IMG/VR virus record: IMGVR_UViG_3300025759_000062
Coordinates: 1 to 64,000 of that record
DNA from: a virus
Direction: 5' to 3' (one strand)
Length of the DNA: 64,000 nt
Positions within the stretch are counted from its first letter, which is position 1; every line of letters starts with the position of its first letter. This document shows, piece after piece, positions 49,501 to 58,129 of this stretch. The translations under genes were made by a program, and so were the position numbers. The notes beneath the pieces are model-generated. The model saw only the letters and a list, made by a program, of their open reading frames with translations, was not told the DNA's origin and made no database searches.

Positions 49501-51674
49501 GTATTAAACAAGTTCAAATGAGAGGTTGTGTAGAATTAATTGATCCTGTTAGTGCTCAACAAAAATTTGATTCTCAACCTATTTTTGCAGGTGATGTATA
49601 TATAAATAGATATACAGAAAAAACTATAATGCCAATTTTTGCTGATTTCTTAAATGGACAACCAGATGAATTTGTTTATGATTATTTGCAAAATGTAAAT
49701 ATACCTTACCCAAGATTCTGGATGAGTACTGCAAAATTTGATACAGCAGAATTAGCTGATGAAATTATAAGTTTTGGTTTGGCTTCTACTGAGAATTATA
49801 TGCCTAATGATTTATTCTATTTAGATAGAGGACCTTCTAGCATTAAAAGTGGATTAGGTGCAATATTTAATATGAGCAGTGATCCTAATAAAGTATTTGC
49901 AATGACTACTGCATATATGTATACTCATGTAAATGGTATACAGGATTTTTATGTTGAGTCAGAATATAACCTTGCACATAGAGACTGGGAAGATACTTCT
50001 TCTAAACGCCACTATGATTCAAATGTATTTACAGGTCTTAATACACTATTTCATGCAGACCATATTAAGGATGGTAACTTCTATAAATATGACTTGTCAC
50101 TAAGTGTATCTAAATTTGTGACACAAGTTACTTCTTTTGGTAATATTCAACCAAGAGATTATGATCCATATGTTGCAGAGAACTGTTATCAATACTATCC
50201 AAAAAGATTACTCTACTCTTTAAGAGCACAAGAAGAATCTAAGAAAGACTTTTGGAGAGTATTCTTACCAAATAATTATAAAGACTTTAAGACTAAGGTT
50301 AATATAATTAAACCTATTAGCAAAAGTGGTGCTATTATATTCTTTCCTTATCAGTCTCCTGTTATGTTCCAAGGTGTTGATCAATTACAAACAGACTTAG
50401 GAACTAAGGTTACAATAGGTGATGGTGGATTATTTAATCAACCTTTACAGAATATTGTAAACTCTGATTTATCAAATGAATACGGTTCATCAGAAAGTAT
50501 GAGAGGTGTAATTAATACTCCGGTTGGTGTATTCTATATATCACAAGCACAAGGTAAAATATTCCATTATACAGGTAAGTTAGATAATATTGCTAATAAG
50601 GGAATGAAACAATGGTTTAATAAATATTTACCATCTATTCTTATAAGACAATTCCCAGCATTAGAGCAAAGTCCTTTATCAGATAACCCAGTTATTGGTA
50701 TTGGATGTCAGGCTATATATGATCCTAATTATGATATAGTATACTTTACAAAGAAAGACTTCAAGATAAAGAATCAGTATGCTGGTTGTATTGACGGAAG
50801 AACGTCTGGAGAAAAGGTACCACAAGAATGTGTAGTATTTGAAAATGATCAATTTATTTTTAAACCATTAAGTGGAGGAGAAATACCAATTGATATAGGT
50901 GATCCTGTATTCTTTGAAGATGCATCATGGACAGTATCATATGATCCTAAAACAGGTTCTTGGATTTCATTCCATGACTGGCATCCTGAACTTGTAATGC
51001 CTAGTATTAATCATTTCTTTACTACTAAAACAAACCCAGATGTCAATGCTACTGATAGAGGAGGTATATGGAGACATAATGCAACATGTCAATTATATGC
51101 TAACTACTATGGTGAAGACTATCCATGGGAAGTAGAGATTATAGAAAACACTGGTCAAAATGTAATGACTCTTAGAAGTATTGAATATCAACTAGAGTCT
51201 TATATATACACTGGTGATTTACTAAATGGTTGTGGTGATGATAGATTTCATGATCTAGATTACAACTTTGATCAAGCTATTATTCATAACTCAGAGCAAG
51301 TATCTGGTTTATTAAAACTAGATCCACATCCAAAAGAAGATCCTTATGCAATGATCCGATACCCTCAAGTAGGATTTAATGATATTAGAATCTTATATTC
51401 TAAAGAAGAACAGAAGTTTAGATTTAATCAGTTCTATGATATTACTAATGACAGAGGTGAGTTTACAGCTGCTCAACAAAGTATCTTTAATACAGAAGTA
51501 AATGGGTATATTAGAAATCTAAACATACTTAATCTTAACTATAATAAAGAAGAGATTCAGCACAAGAAGTTTAGACACTACTACAATAAAGTTATTTTAA
51601 GAAGAATGAGATCTGGTAACAGAAAGATGCTAATGAAGCTTGCAAATACCAAGTTAAACCTATCATATAGATAA
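46563..51674 (+). CDS. stabilisation/muzzle-like tail protein, 1703 aa
   Basis: The N-terminal ORF region (RVFLKGMVKDSSASFQQKET, then WSHARNAINNSVDGDLGVIG) matches the crAss-like stabilisation protein, a P22 gp10-related tail component that closes the short tail. Middle residues about 680-790 contain two hydrophobic stretches (AWIAGLIGIGYAIQ; a Gly/Ala-rich ATGIAQTAVAGAAAAGAAAT) that could insert in a membrane or fill the tail channel. The C-terminal half is beta-rich with long Tyr/Asn segments. The protein likely plugs the tail until ejection. It ends basic (RRMRSGNRKMLMKLANTK). Confidence 0.85.
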   Translation: MAKKRRTSNKARSTTPKTQNTSTTDTRVFLKGMVKDSSASFQQKETWSHARNAINNSVDGDLGVIGNEPANISCGAAPYTIIGAIHLYADQWVIYSTDDVNSEIGRFDDSKCEYTTIVNDQCLQFNRKNLVVGAAKENFDCSWQVYWDDGHNPSRTLNIDNVPWKQIITSGNDPCVIYEDTNELDCEKIRLAPLLDTPCISMTKAESGGQLRNGSYQAFVAYTVNEQRVTDYIGVSNIQSLFDHAGTSGGVTINVSNLDKQFDYFELVLLSNNQEQTVAKRIGLYSTETSFIEIDYIDQSLVTVPLSQIPLRTPAYEKSDAMFVVNDYLIRKGPTEQFDFNYQPLANKIKAKWTVVEYDKDYYYKGGNKTGFMRDEQYSFFIRWIYNTGERSSSYHIPGRAPRANGFTQFLTPVNETGSAAGNLNALSSDEKNWQVYNTATKTQTLNTPLADGGVLIAKGDMAYWESTEKYSPIRPDIWGDLCGLPIRHHKMPSEETVLETQLTSPNGDKIRLLGVTFEDIQAPVDNDGNLLLNIVGYEILRGSREGHRSILAKGIFRNMREYTIPAGGQSLGNDKGLYPNYPYNDLRSDIFFHTGKPDANGEPTDARTDGADTFDDSLTNYPPLTGYKKDYFTFHSPELMFRRPFINAYETRIYGELSGDANGYFIPSENHPKNKLLRNGAAWIAGLIGIGYAIQRVKGKETYELEGLSNGFTSLINDTWGIIIGVGSGGGGSVPATGIAQTAVAGAAAAGAAATANGISNVVVNLLLDDLTSLGALYSGGASANRLNLQARNLINNAVATVPGVNSGKYTTRYSIDDPSGALPNVVNLFLGPLVARTNIAIGAQEIIDLFYNLIKDPSDFAYKHNSHGFYYDFKKLLSSQKYRTKNNNTNYLGSSFQEFGDYKVNNLFRPLTVAVATDDELDEPTTLDNSRYAIGGDSNSDWGDTYLEIPGRERKKSISALYGALKFEFENQYGQLDGIKQVQMRGCVELIDPVSAQQKFDSQPIFAGDVYINRYTEKTIMPIFADFLNGQPDEFVYDYLQNVNIPYPRFWMSTAKFDTAELADEIISFGLASTENYMPNDLFYLDRGPSSIKSGLGAIFNMSSDPNKVFAMTTAYMYTHVNGIQDFYVESEYNLAHRDWEDTSSKRHYDSNVFTGLNTLFHADHIKDGNFYKYDLSLSVSKFVTQVTSFGNIQPRDYDPYVAENCYQYYPKRLLYSLRAQEESKKDFWRVFLPNNYKDFKTKVNIIKPISKSGAIIFFPYQSPVMFQGVDQLQTDLGTKVTIGDGGLFNQPLQNIVNSDLSNEYGSSESMRGVINTPVGVFYISQAQGKIFHYTGKLDNIANKGMKQWFNKYLPSILIRQFPALEQSPLSDNPVIGIGCQAIYDPNYDIVYFTKKDFKIKNQYAGCIDGRTSGEKVPQECVVFENDQFIFKPLSGGEIPIDIGDPVFFEDASWTVSYDPKTGSWISFHDWHPELVMPSINHFFTTKTNPDVNATDRGGIWRHNATCQLYANYYGEDYPWEVEIIENTGQNVMTLRSIEYQLESYIYTGDLLNGCGDDRFHDLDYNFDQAIIHNSEQVSGLLKLDPHPKEDPYAMIRYPQVGFNDIRILYSKEEQKFRFNQFYDITNDRGEFTAAQQSIFNTEVNGYIRNLNILNLNYNKEEIQHKKFRHYYNKVILRRMRSGNRKMLMKLANTKLNLSYR

Positions 51675-54600
51675 TGCAAAAGAAGTTTGAACACAAAGAA
51701 AGTAGAGGGTTACCTGGTGGACCTAATGAAATGTTTACTTATGTAACTGGTGTATTTGATATATATCAAGCACCATCTAACATAGAAGGTCAAGGTATGT
51801 TTGCTGGAAAACCTTTTAAGAAAGGTGATCTTATAGGATTAGCACATAGCAATGGTCAACCAGCATCTCAGCTTGGTAGAATGCATAATCATGATGAGAA
51901 CTCTCCAACTATGATTAGTAAAAAGAGTGGTAATGATAGATTTGTATTTGCAGCTAAAGACTTACAACCAGGAGATGAGCTTACTACTAACTATAGAATG
52001 CAACCTGAGTTAGAGCAACCAGAGCAATTTCAGAATGGTGGTAGTGTAATGGTGCCACCTAGAAAAGGTGTTAGAAAAAATCCTGATGGTAGTGAGTCAA
52101 CACATCTTATGGCTACTGAGACTTTAGATGGTAAGAACTGGTTTTCATTTCCAACATTATTCCAAGACCCAGATGGTACTTGGATTGATATGTCTGATAA
52201 ACCTTGGCAAGAAGCATATGAAGAAGCCAAGAAAAGAGGTGAGGTTATAGAATTTGGTACAGATAAAGAAGCAGCAATTAAGTTTGGAGAAGGTTCTTGG
52301 AAACTACCTAAAGCTCAACAGGGTAAACAGTTACCACCAGCTGTTAGAGATATGTATCCTACAGAAGATCCTATATACTATGACGGGATGCTGGCTGAAA
52401 CTACAGTTACTGCTCCTAAATATGAAGGTCCTCAAATACGCAGAGCATTTCCTGGTGAAACAGATCCTATTAACACTAACTTTAGTTTTATGGGTGTTGA
52501 CAAGTCTGGTGGGTTGAGTGCTTTAAAAGGTATTGGTAAAGGTATTAAAGGTTTATTAGGATTAAGAGGAGCTGCTGATGAAGTATTTATACCTCGTAGT
52601 AAGTCTAATTATAAATTTCCTACCTCAAAACTTAAAACAGAAAAAGATGTTATTCATCCAGATAATTTAGCATTTGTACCTGAAAATATTATTAATAAAG
52701 AAGTACATTCTTTTTTAAAGAAAAATAATATTGATATAAGTAAATTACCAGAATCTCATGTATGGGCAAAAAATGGTACAGATTATATTTTACCAGAGGG
52801 TGTTAATCATGATATTTTAAATGAATACGCAAGATTACATCATAATAAACCATATACTCCTGAATTTAGAAAAGTAATCAAAGCTATAGAAGAATTAAAT
52901 CCTGGAATTAAAATAACTACTAGTCATGATTTGCATGCTGTTGCTTCAAATATTCCAACAAATCAATGGTGGGGTAATAAAGTAAATAATTTTAAAAAAG
53001 GTGGCTCACTACCTAAAGCACAGAATGGTAATGGTGAAGTAGTGAGTCTTTCTCCAAGTGATCCTAGATATGCAGAATATTACAACAGACTTAATGATGA
53101 TGTTGTTTTAGCTGACCCAAGTGGTAAAACTGCAGGACGTATATTCTTAGATGAAGTGGATGTTGTTGCTAATAAGCCAAAACCTAGTAAATTTAATTTT
53201 CAACCACCCACATCTGTACAGGATCAGATTGCTTTACAAACACCATTTAGATTTTCACCAGAAGGTATTGCTGCTGGTAAGTCTTATCAAGAATATCAGG
53301 ATTACATAAATAGTTTACCATACGATCAAAGACCAGGTTATATACAACCTACAATATCAGAGTATGTTCCACCAAGCACGGGAGAATGGTTGTGGGATAA
53401 AATTAGTAATCCAATGACTAGTTTGGGTTATGTTGTGAGGGGTCAAACGGATATTATGCCAGATAGACTAGGAAACAGTCCAGATAGAAACATTATTGAT
53501 TATGCCGTTGATGTTATTAATCCTGCGTCATATGCTAATACAGTTGTTGATATGGGTGAAAAGATAGGTGAAGGTGATATTGTAGGAGCTGGTCTTGATG
53601 CTATTACCCTTACACCTATAGTACCTACAGCTGCAAAGCAAGGAACAAAATTATTTAAAAGATCTGTTCAAGTAGGAAATAAGTATGTAACCCCTCTTAG
53701 TCATAAGAGACTTTATCAATTTAATCCTCTTGCTAATCAACAGCCTCCGTTTACCACAGTAGTTAGAACTCAAATGCCTGGGCAAACAGGAAAACTAGTT
53801 ATGGGTCAATACTATGATGACTTAGCAAATCAAGGAAAAAAGTTAAACTGGAGACAAAATTTAGATAGGAATTCTTCTAGAAGATATGGATGGGGTAGAG
53901 GATTTTCATCTGATCCTGCTGATATATCAAATTATAGTAATCCTTCATTTACTTCTTGGAGAGGCTATGACCCTAATTTAATAAATCCTGAATTGCTAAT
54001 TCAAAGATTACCTACTAGTTATTTAGATGACTTTAAGGTTGCTAATTTAAGTTCTGATGCACGGAAGGCTTATGGTAGTGGTAAAAGTGATGTAGAATTT
54101 ATATTACCTATAGACGATGTTATAAGTGCAGAAAGCAGATCACTTTCAAAAGAAGCATATGATGAAATAAGAAAGATCCGTAGTGCTGAATTAACACCAC
54201 ATTGGTGGAAAGGTTTTCAAGAAGTTAAACAAGATGGTGGTGAAGCTTCTAAAATTGCTGCACAACAAGCAACTGGATATAGACCACAAGCTACTATATC
54301 ACAATATGAAGAACCAGCATGGTATGAAAAGGCAGCTGACTATTTAGCAAGTCCTATGACTGCACTTAGTTACATAGTTCAGGGAAAAGATTTGCCTGAT
54401 AGAATTCCAATTAATGCAGAAAATAGGAATACTTATGATATGGCTTTTGATATGATTAATCCTGCTGCATGGGCAGCATATGCAGAATCAGCAGATAAAA
54501 ATCTTAAAGAAGGTAATTATACAGCCGCAGCATTTGATGCATTGGGTGCAATACCTGTAATACCTTCTTCTGTATCACAAGGTAGAAATGTTGTCAAGGT

Positions 54601-56236
54601 GGGAGCAAAGTCATTACCTAAGTATGTAAAAAATGTTCCTGTAGGTAATAGTGATCTTTTAATGACTCATGCCATGCCTGGATTAGTTCCAGGAATAAAA
54701 GGTACAAAAGATGGTGTGTTAATAGCACAGGCTGCTGGACCAAGAAATAATCATATGACCTTAAAAAAGTTTTTAGATGCTACCACTGGTCAAGATTATT
54801 ATTCATTTACAGAAAGTTTTATTGATAATCCTATGTTAGCGGGCAGGGCTTTAAAAATGGCAGAAGACTTAGTTCCTAAAGGATCTATATTAAAACAAGC
54901 ACCTGGTGGTACTTTAAGTCAAGATTCTTTTAATTTGATGACTAGAAGATTGGGTGATACTAGAAGATTTAGAGATCTTACCAACTATGATGCTGATTAT
55001 ATTAATTTGAATGAGTTTGCCAAAGGAAGAAATAGACTTGGACGAGATGCATTTACTTTTTCACAAAGTGATTTTAATGCATTAAATGCTCAGTACATGG
55101 ACGTATTTAATAACTTAGGTATATCTGAATTTAGAGGGTTAGGTTCTAGACAAGTACCTGTTTTAAATCTTGGAAATAAAGGATACAATATATTTGAGAT
55201 ACCTGGACTCCAGAGTATAAGAGATCCAAGAGCTTTGGAAAAATATTATAATGTTAGTGTTCCTAATATTACTTTACAGAAACTATATCAAAAGGGTGGT
55301 GAAAAGACATCATGGCTTGATTATGCTAATCCTTTTAATTGGGGTGTCTACACATATGATGATGCTGGAACATTTGGTGAAGCATTTGCAAAAGCTAGAG
55401 AAGAAGATCAAGATCAATTTATGTACTATGGTGACAGATATACAACAGAATTAGCACCAACTCCTGAAGTTAAAGAAGAACCAAAAGAAGATAAGTTATT
55501 CTATAACAAAGATATTTTAAAAGGATTATCAGAAGAACAAGTAGCAAGAAGACAGTCTTTGTTAAATGCAGCTAATACAGTAGCATCTGCACAAGGAGAT
55601 GATGATAACCTTAGAAAACTTCTTGTGATGAGTGCTGTAATGGAAAATACATTAGGTGCTGATCCAAAAGCATATGGTAGAGATTATACTAGAAGTCCAA
55701 TGTCTATTGATGATGTAGCGTATGATGATCTATTTAACTTAAGAGAAGGTGCTAAAGGTTATACAGCTCAACAGAAAAAAAATGCAGAATGGTTAGAAGG
55801 TTTAGGTATTAATACCTCTGATGTTGATTCTTTATTAAGAGCTGATGACCCCATGGCTTCTATGGCAGTGGCAAGACTTATATATGGTAGAGCACCGGAA
55901 GCTTTACCATCAGGAGATGATCCAGATGCTTTGTACAACTACTATTTAAAATACTACAACAAAGGTGGTGTAGATAAATACGGAGGTGCAGAAGCTCACC
56001 GTAAGAAGTTTAATGATTATTATAATCAAATTTATAGAGAATTTGGTGGTGAAACAGATCAGCTTAAAATATACAAAGACTACGTGTATGGAGTATATGA
56101 TGGAACTGAAATGCAAAGCAAAGCAGAAAAGATATATGATAAACTTAATAGAGTTTATTATAAAGAAGCAAAACAATCAGGTACAACTGTACCAAATTAT
56201 ATATTAACTAAGGTTATGAAACAATCTGATAATTAG
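51674..56236 (+). CDS. multi-domain cargo protein: SET-like, pre-toxin-like modules, lysozyme-like end
   Basis: 1520 residues, directly after the stabilisation protein with a TAATG overlap, in the position of crAss-like cargo proteins. Residues 15-115 look like a SET methyltransferase domain: GQGMFAGKPFKKGDLI, the NHDENSPT motif and DLQPGDELTTNY. Residues 130-200 hold a common virion module (HLMATETLDGKNWFSFPTLF). Residues 560-670 and 875-980 are two copies of a module like the linker before toxin domains (GDIVGAGLDAITLTPIVPTA; GNYTAAAFDALGAIPVIPSS), each followed by a different unknown domain. A lysozyme/transglycosylase-like part is at about 1300-1425. Boundaries carry [KQ]xGG motifs. Effector roles are inferred. 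Confidence 0.8.
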   Translation: MQKKFEHKESRGLPGGPNEMFTYVTGVFDIYQAPSNIEGQGMFAGKPFKKGDLIGLAHSNGQPASQLGRMHNHDENSPTMISKKSGNDRFVFAAKDLQPGDELTTNYRMQPELEQPEQFQNGGSVMVPPRKGVRKNPDGSESTHLMATETLDGKNWFSFPTLFQDPDGTWIDMSDKPWQEAYEEAKKRGEVIEFGTDKEAAIKFGEGSWKLPKAQQGKQLPPAVRDMYPTEDPIYYDGMLAETTVTAPKYEGPQIRRAFPGETDPINTNFSFMGVDKSGGLSALKGIGKGIKGLLGLRGAADEVFIPRSKSNYKFPTSKLKTEKDVIHPDNLAFVPENIINKEVHSFLKKNNIDISKLPESHVWAKNGTDYILPEGVNHDILNEYARLHHNKPYTPEFRKVIKAIEELNPGIKITTSHDLHAVASNIPTNQWWGNKVNNFKKGGSLPKAQNGNGEVVSLSPSDPRYAEYYNRLNDDVVLADPSGKTAGRIFLDEVDVVANKPKPSKFNFQPPTSVQDQIALQTPFRFSPEGIAAGKSYQEYQDYINSLPYDQRPGYIQPTISEYVPPSTGEWLWDKISNPMTSLGYVVRGQTDIMPDRLGNSPDRNIIDYAVDVINPASYANTVVDMGEKIGEGDIVGAGLDAITLTPIVPTAAKQGTKLFKRSVQVGNKYVTPLSHKRLYQFNPLANQQPPFTTVVRTQMPGQTGKLVMGQYYDDLANQGKKLNWRQNLDRNSSRRYGWGRGFSSDPADISNYSNPSFTSWRGYDPNLINPELLIQRLPTSYLDDFKVANLSSDARKAYGSGKSDVEFILPIDDVISAESRSLSKEAYDEIRKIRSAELTPHWWKGFQEVKQDGGEASKIAAQQATGYRPQATISQYEEPAWYEKAADYLASPMTALSYIVQGKDLPDRIPINAENRNTYDMAFDMINPAAWAAYAESADKNLKEGNYTAAAFDALGAIPVIPSSVSQGRNVVKVGAKSLPKYVKNVPVGNSDLLMTHAMPGLVPGIKGTKDGVLIAQAAGPRNNHMTLKKFLDATTGQDYYSFTESFIDNPMLAGRALKMAEDLVPKGSILKQAPGGTLSQDSFNLMTRRLGDTRRFRDLTNYDADYINLNEFAKGRNRLGRDAFTFSQSDFNALNAQYMDVFNNLGISEFRGLGSRQVPVLNLGNKGYNIFEIPGLQSIRDPRALEKYYNVSVPNITLQKLYQKGGEKTSWLDYANPFNWGVYTYDDAGTFGEAFAKAREEDQDQFMYYGDRYTTELAPTPEVKEEPKEDKLFYNKDILKGLSEEQVARRQSLLNAANTVASAQGDDDNLRKLLVMSAVMENTLGADPKAYGRDYTRSPMSIDDVAYDDLFNLREGAKGYTAQQKKNAEWLEGLGINTSDVDSLLRADDPMASMAVARLIYGRAPEALPSGDDPDALYNYYLKYYNKGGVDKYGGAEAHRKKFNDYYNQIYREFGGETDQLKIYKDYVYGVYDGTEMQSKAEKIYDKLNRVYYKEAKQSGTTVPNYILTKVMKQSDN

Positions 56237-56252
56237 GGATTCTCCTTAATTA

Positions 56253-56272
56253 TTTGTATATTATTAATGTAA
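56253..56272 (+). promoter_or_regulatory. late promoter-like box
   Basis: TTTGTATATTATTAATGTAA, ending two bases before the ATG at 56274. Confidence 0.45.
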
Positions 56273-56273
56273 T

Positions 56274-58127
56274 ATGGCTACCAAGAATTTAAATAAAAAA
56301 GGTTTATATCAGGAAGGGGGAATGGTTCCTAAAGATTCTCTTAACCCTGCTATTGATGAACTTGCAAAAGTTGTAAGAGCAAGAGTAGAACAGGGAGAAC
56401 CTGCAGAACAAGTATTATATTCTTTTCTTCAAGAAGGGATTCCTCAAGAACAACTTGCATTAGCCTTTGAGACAATAGGTTATGATCCAAGTTCTTTTGG
56501 TAGTTTAATGCAGAGTGTTGAGACAATGGTAAATCAACAACAACAATCCGCTCAAGATCCACAGATGGCTCAACAGCAATTAATGGAAGAGCTTAATAAA
56601 GTTGAAGAAGATGTACCAGAAGCTCAATATGGTTTTGAAACCACATCATATGCTACCGGTAGACCAACTCCTTTATACTTACCACCTATTCCTAAAAGAG
56701 GAAATATATTAGGTGCTGGTCTTTTATTTGCAGATGCACTTCAACAATTTACCAGCAAAGAAGATAGAGATGGTGATGGATTGATGGATGGTACCTTTAG
56801 AGATATGGGTGCTAAAAGAGCTAGATATAAAGGAATGCAGAATCTTAATAAAACATTTGATGTTGATTATGGAGATTTAGATCCTTCTAACTATGTGGTT
56901 AACTTTAATGATTTTGCTGAAGGTAGAGTTAGAACTAAAGATCAATATGCAGAAGATGTACAAAAGTATTCTAAAATAGACTTTGATGCGGAGAAGAACA
57001 AATATACAGGAATGTTAGCTTCTAATAATTTAGAATCTAGAATGATTGGTAACAAACAATTCGGTGATGCTATTAGTCTACAAAAGTTTACAGAGAATGT
57101 TGGTGATTTATCTCAGGATGAAATTGACATGATGATTAATGCAAGAAGAAACTATGATAAAGGAACAGGACTTGGGTTAGATATGACTAGCTATACAGAA
57201 GATGGCAGAACTAAAGAAGAGATAGAAAAGCTTAGAAGTGGTTACAGGGACATTATGCTTGGTAATCAAAAAATGACATCTGCTCCATTTGTTTTTACAC
57301 CTACAACATCTTTTCCATTAGGAAAGAAACAATTAGGTGGTCAAGCATTTAGTGATTTATCTGACTTTTTATTTGAAGATCAATTAAAGGATCCTATGGG
57401 TTTTCAAAATATGATAATGGATCAAGCAACTACAGACTATGCTAGAGATACACAAATAGTGAGAGATGCTCAACTTAAAAAAGAAAATCCTGGATTAGGA
57501 CCCACACCTTTTGAGCAGCAAAATGAAAATTTACTATCAACAACATCTACATTTGATGAGAATGCATTGGACGGATTAGATTCTACATTAACTGAACCAA
57601 CTGTAAAAAGAAAAAGAGAACTTAAGAATGTACCTAAGCAAATTAAAACTTTTATAGAAAGTGATCCTACGGTGCAAGCGTTTGCTGATGTTTCAAACTT
57701 TGCAGTAATGGGTGCTAATCTTGCAAATGAATATTTTCAAGAAAAAGAGTTTAGAGATTATAAAAATAAATTAAGAAATACTACAGTAGCAGATAAAATA
57801 TATACAACTGTAGAAGATCCATCAAACAAAAGAGGAACATTTGATATAAATACAGGACTTGCTGAGCCAGATAATCTTGTTGATTACTATGCTCAAGCAA
57901 TGTATGGTAGAGAAATGTATAAAAAAGGTGGTGAGTTTGAACCACACATGATGTTTGATCCTAAAACTGGCAAAGGTTATGAAGCTAGAGTACCAGCTGA
58001 CCATGAAAGAATGGCTAAGATGGGATACTTACATAAGGATGAAATGAGTTATGGTGGTGAATTAGAAGTAGATAATGACACTCTTGCTGCATTAATAGCT
58101 GCTGGAGCAGATATAGAAATGTTATAA
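56274..58127 (+). CDS. cargo-type virion protein, 617 aa
   Basis: Starts MATKNLNKKGLYQEGGMVPK with an immediate [KQ]xGG motif near residue 14. EAQYG near 116 and KKGG near 552 mark further possible cut sites. DRDGDGLMDGTF near 163 is a calcium-binding-like Asp loop. The C-terminus (GYEARVPADHERMAKMGYLHKD; LAALIAAGADIEML) matches the pattern of crAss-like cargo proteins. It is probably packaged in the capsid and ejected. No enzymatic motif is evident. Confidence 0.7.
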   Translation: MATKNLNKKGLYQEGGMVPKDSLNPAIDELAKVVRARVEQGEPAEQVLYSFLQEGIPQEQLALAFETIGYDPSSFGSLMQSVETMVNQQQQSAQDPQMAQQQLMEELNKVEEDVPEAQYGFETTSYATGRPTPLYLPPIPKRGNILGAGLLFADALQQFTSKEDRDGDGLMDGTFRDMGAKRARYKGMQNLNKTFDVDYGDLDPSNYVVNFNDFAEGRVRTKDQYAEDVQKYSKIDFDAEKNKYTGMLASNNLESRMIGNKQFGDAISLQKFTENVGDLSQDEIDMMINARRNYDKGTGLGLDMTSYTEDGRTKEEIEKLRSGYRDIMLGNQKMTSAPFVFTPTTSFPLGKKQLGGQAFSDLSDFLFEDQLKDPMGFQNMIMDQATTDYARDTQIVRDAQLKKENPGLGPTPFEQQNENLLSTTSTFDENALDGLDSTLTEPTVKRKRELKNVPKQIKTFIESDPTVQAFADVSNFAVMGANLANEYFQEKEFRDYKNKLRNTTVADKIYTTVEDPSNKRGTFDINTGLAEPDNLVDYYAQAMYGREMYKKGGEFEPHMMFDPKTGKGYEARVPADHERMAKMGYLHKDEMSYGGELEVDNDTLAALIAAGADIEML

Positions 58128-58129
58128 TT

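Noticed and set aside
55946-56176. Minus-strand hydrophobic frame
   Set aside because: Antisense of a Lys/Tyr-rich coding end; no context.
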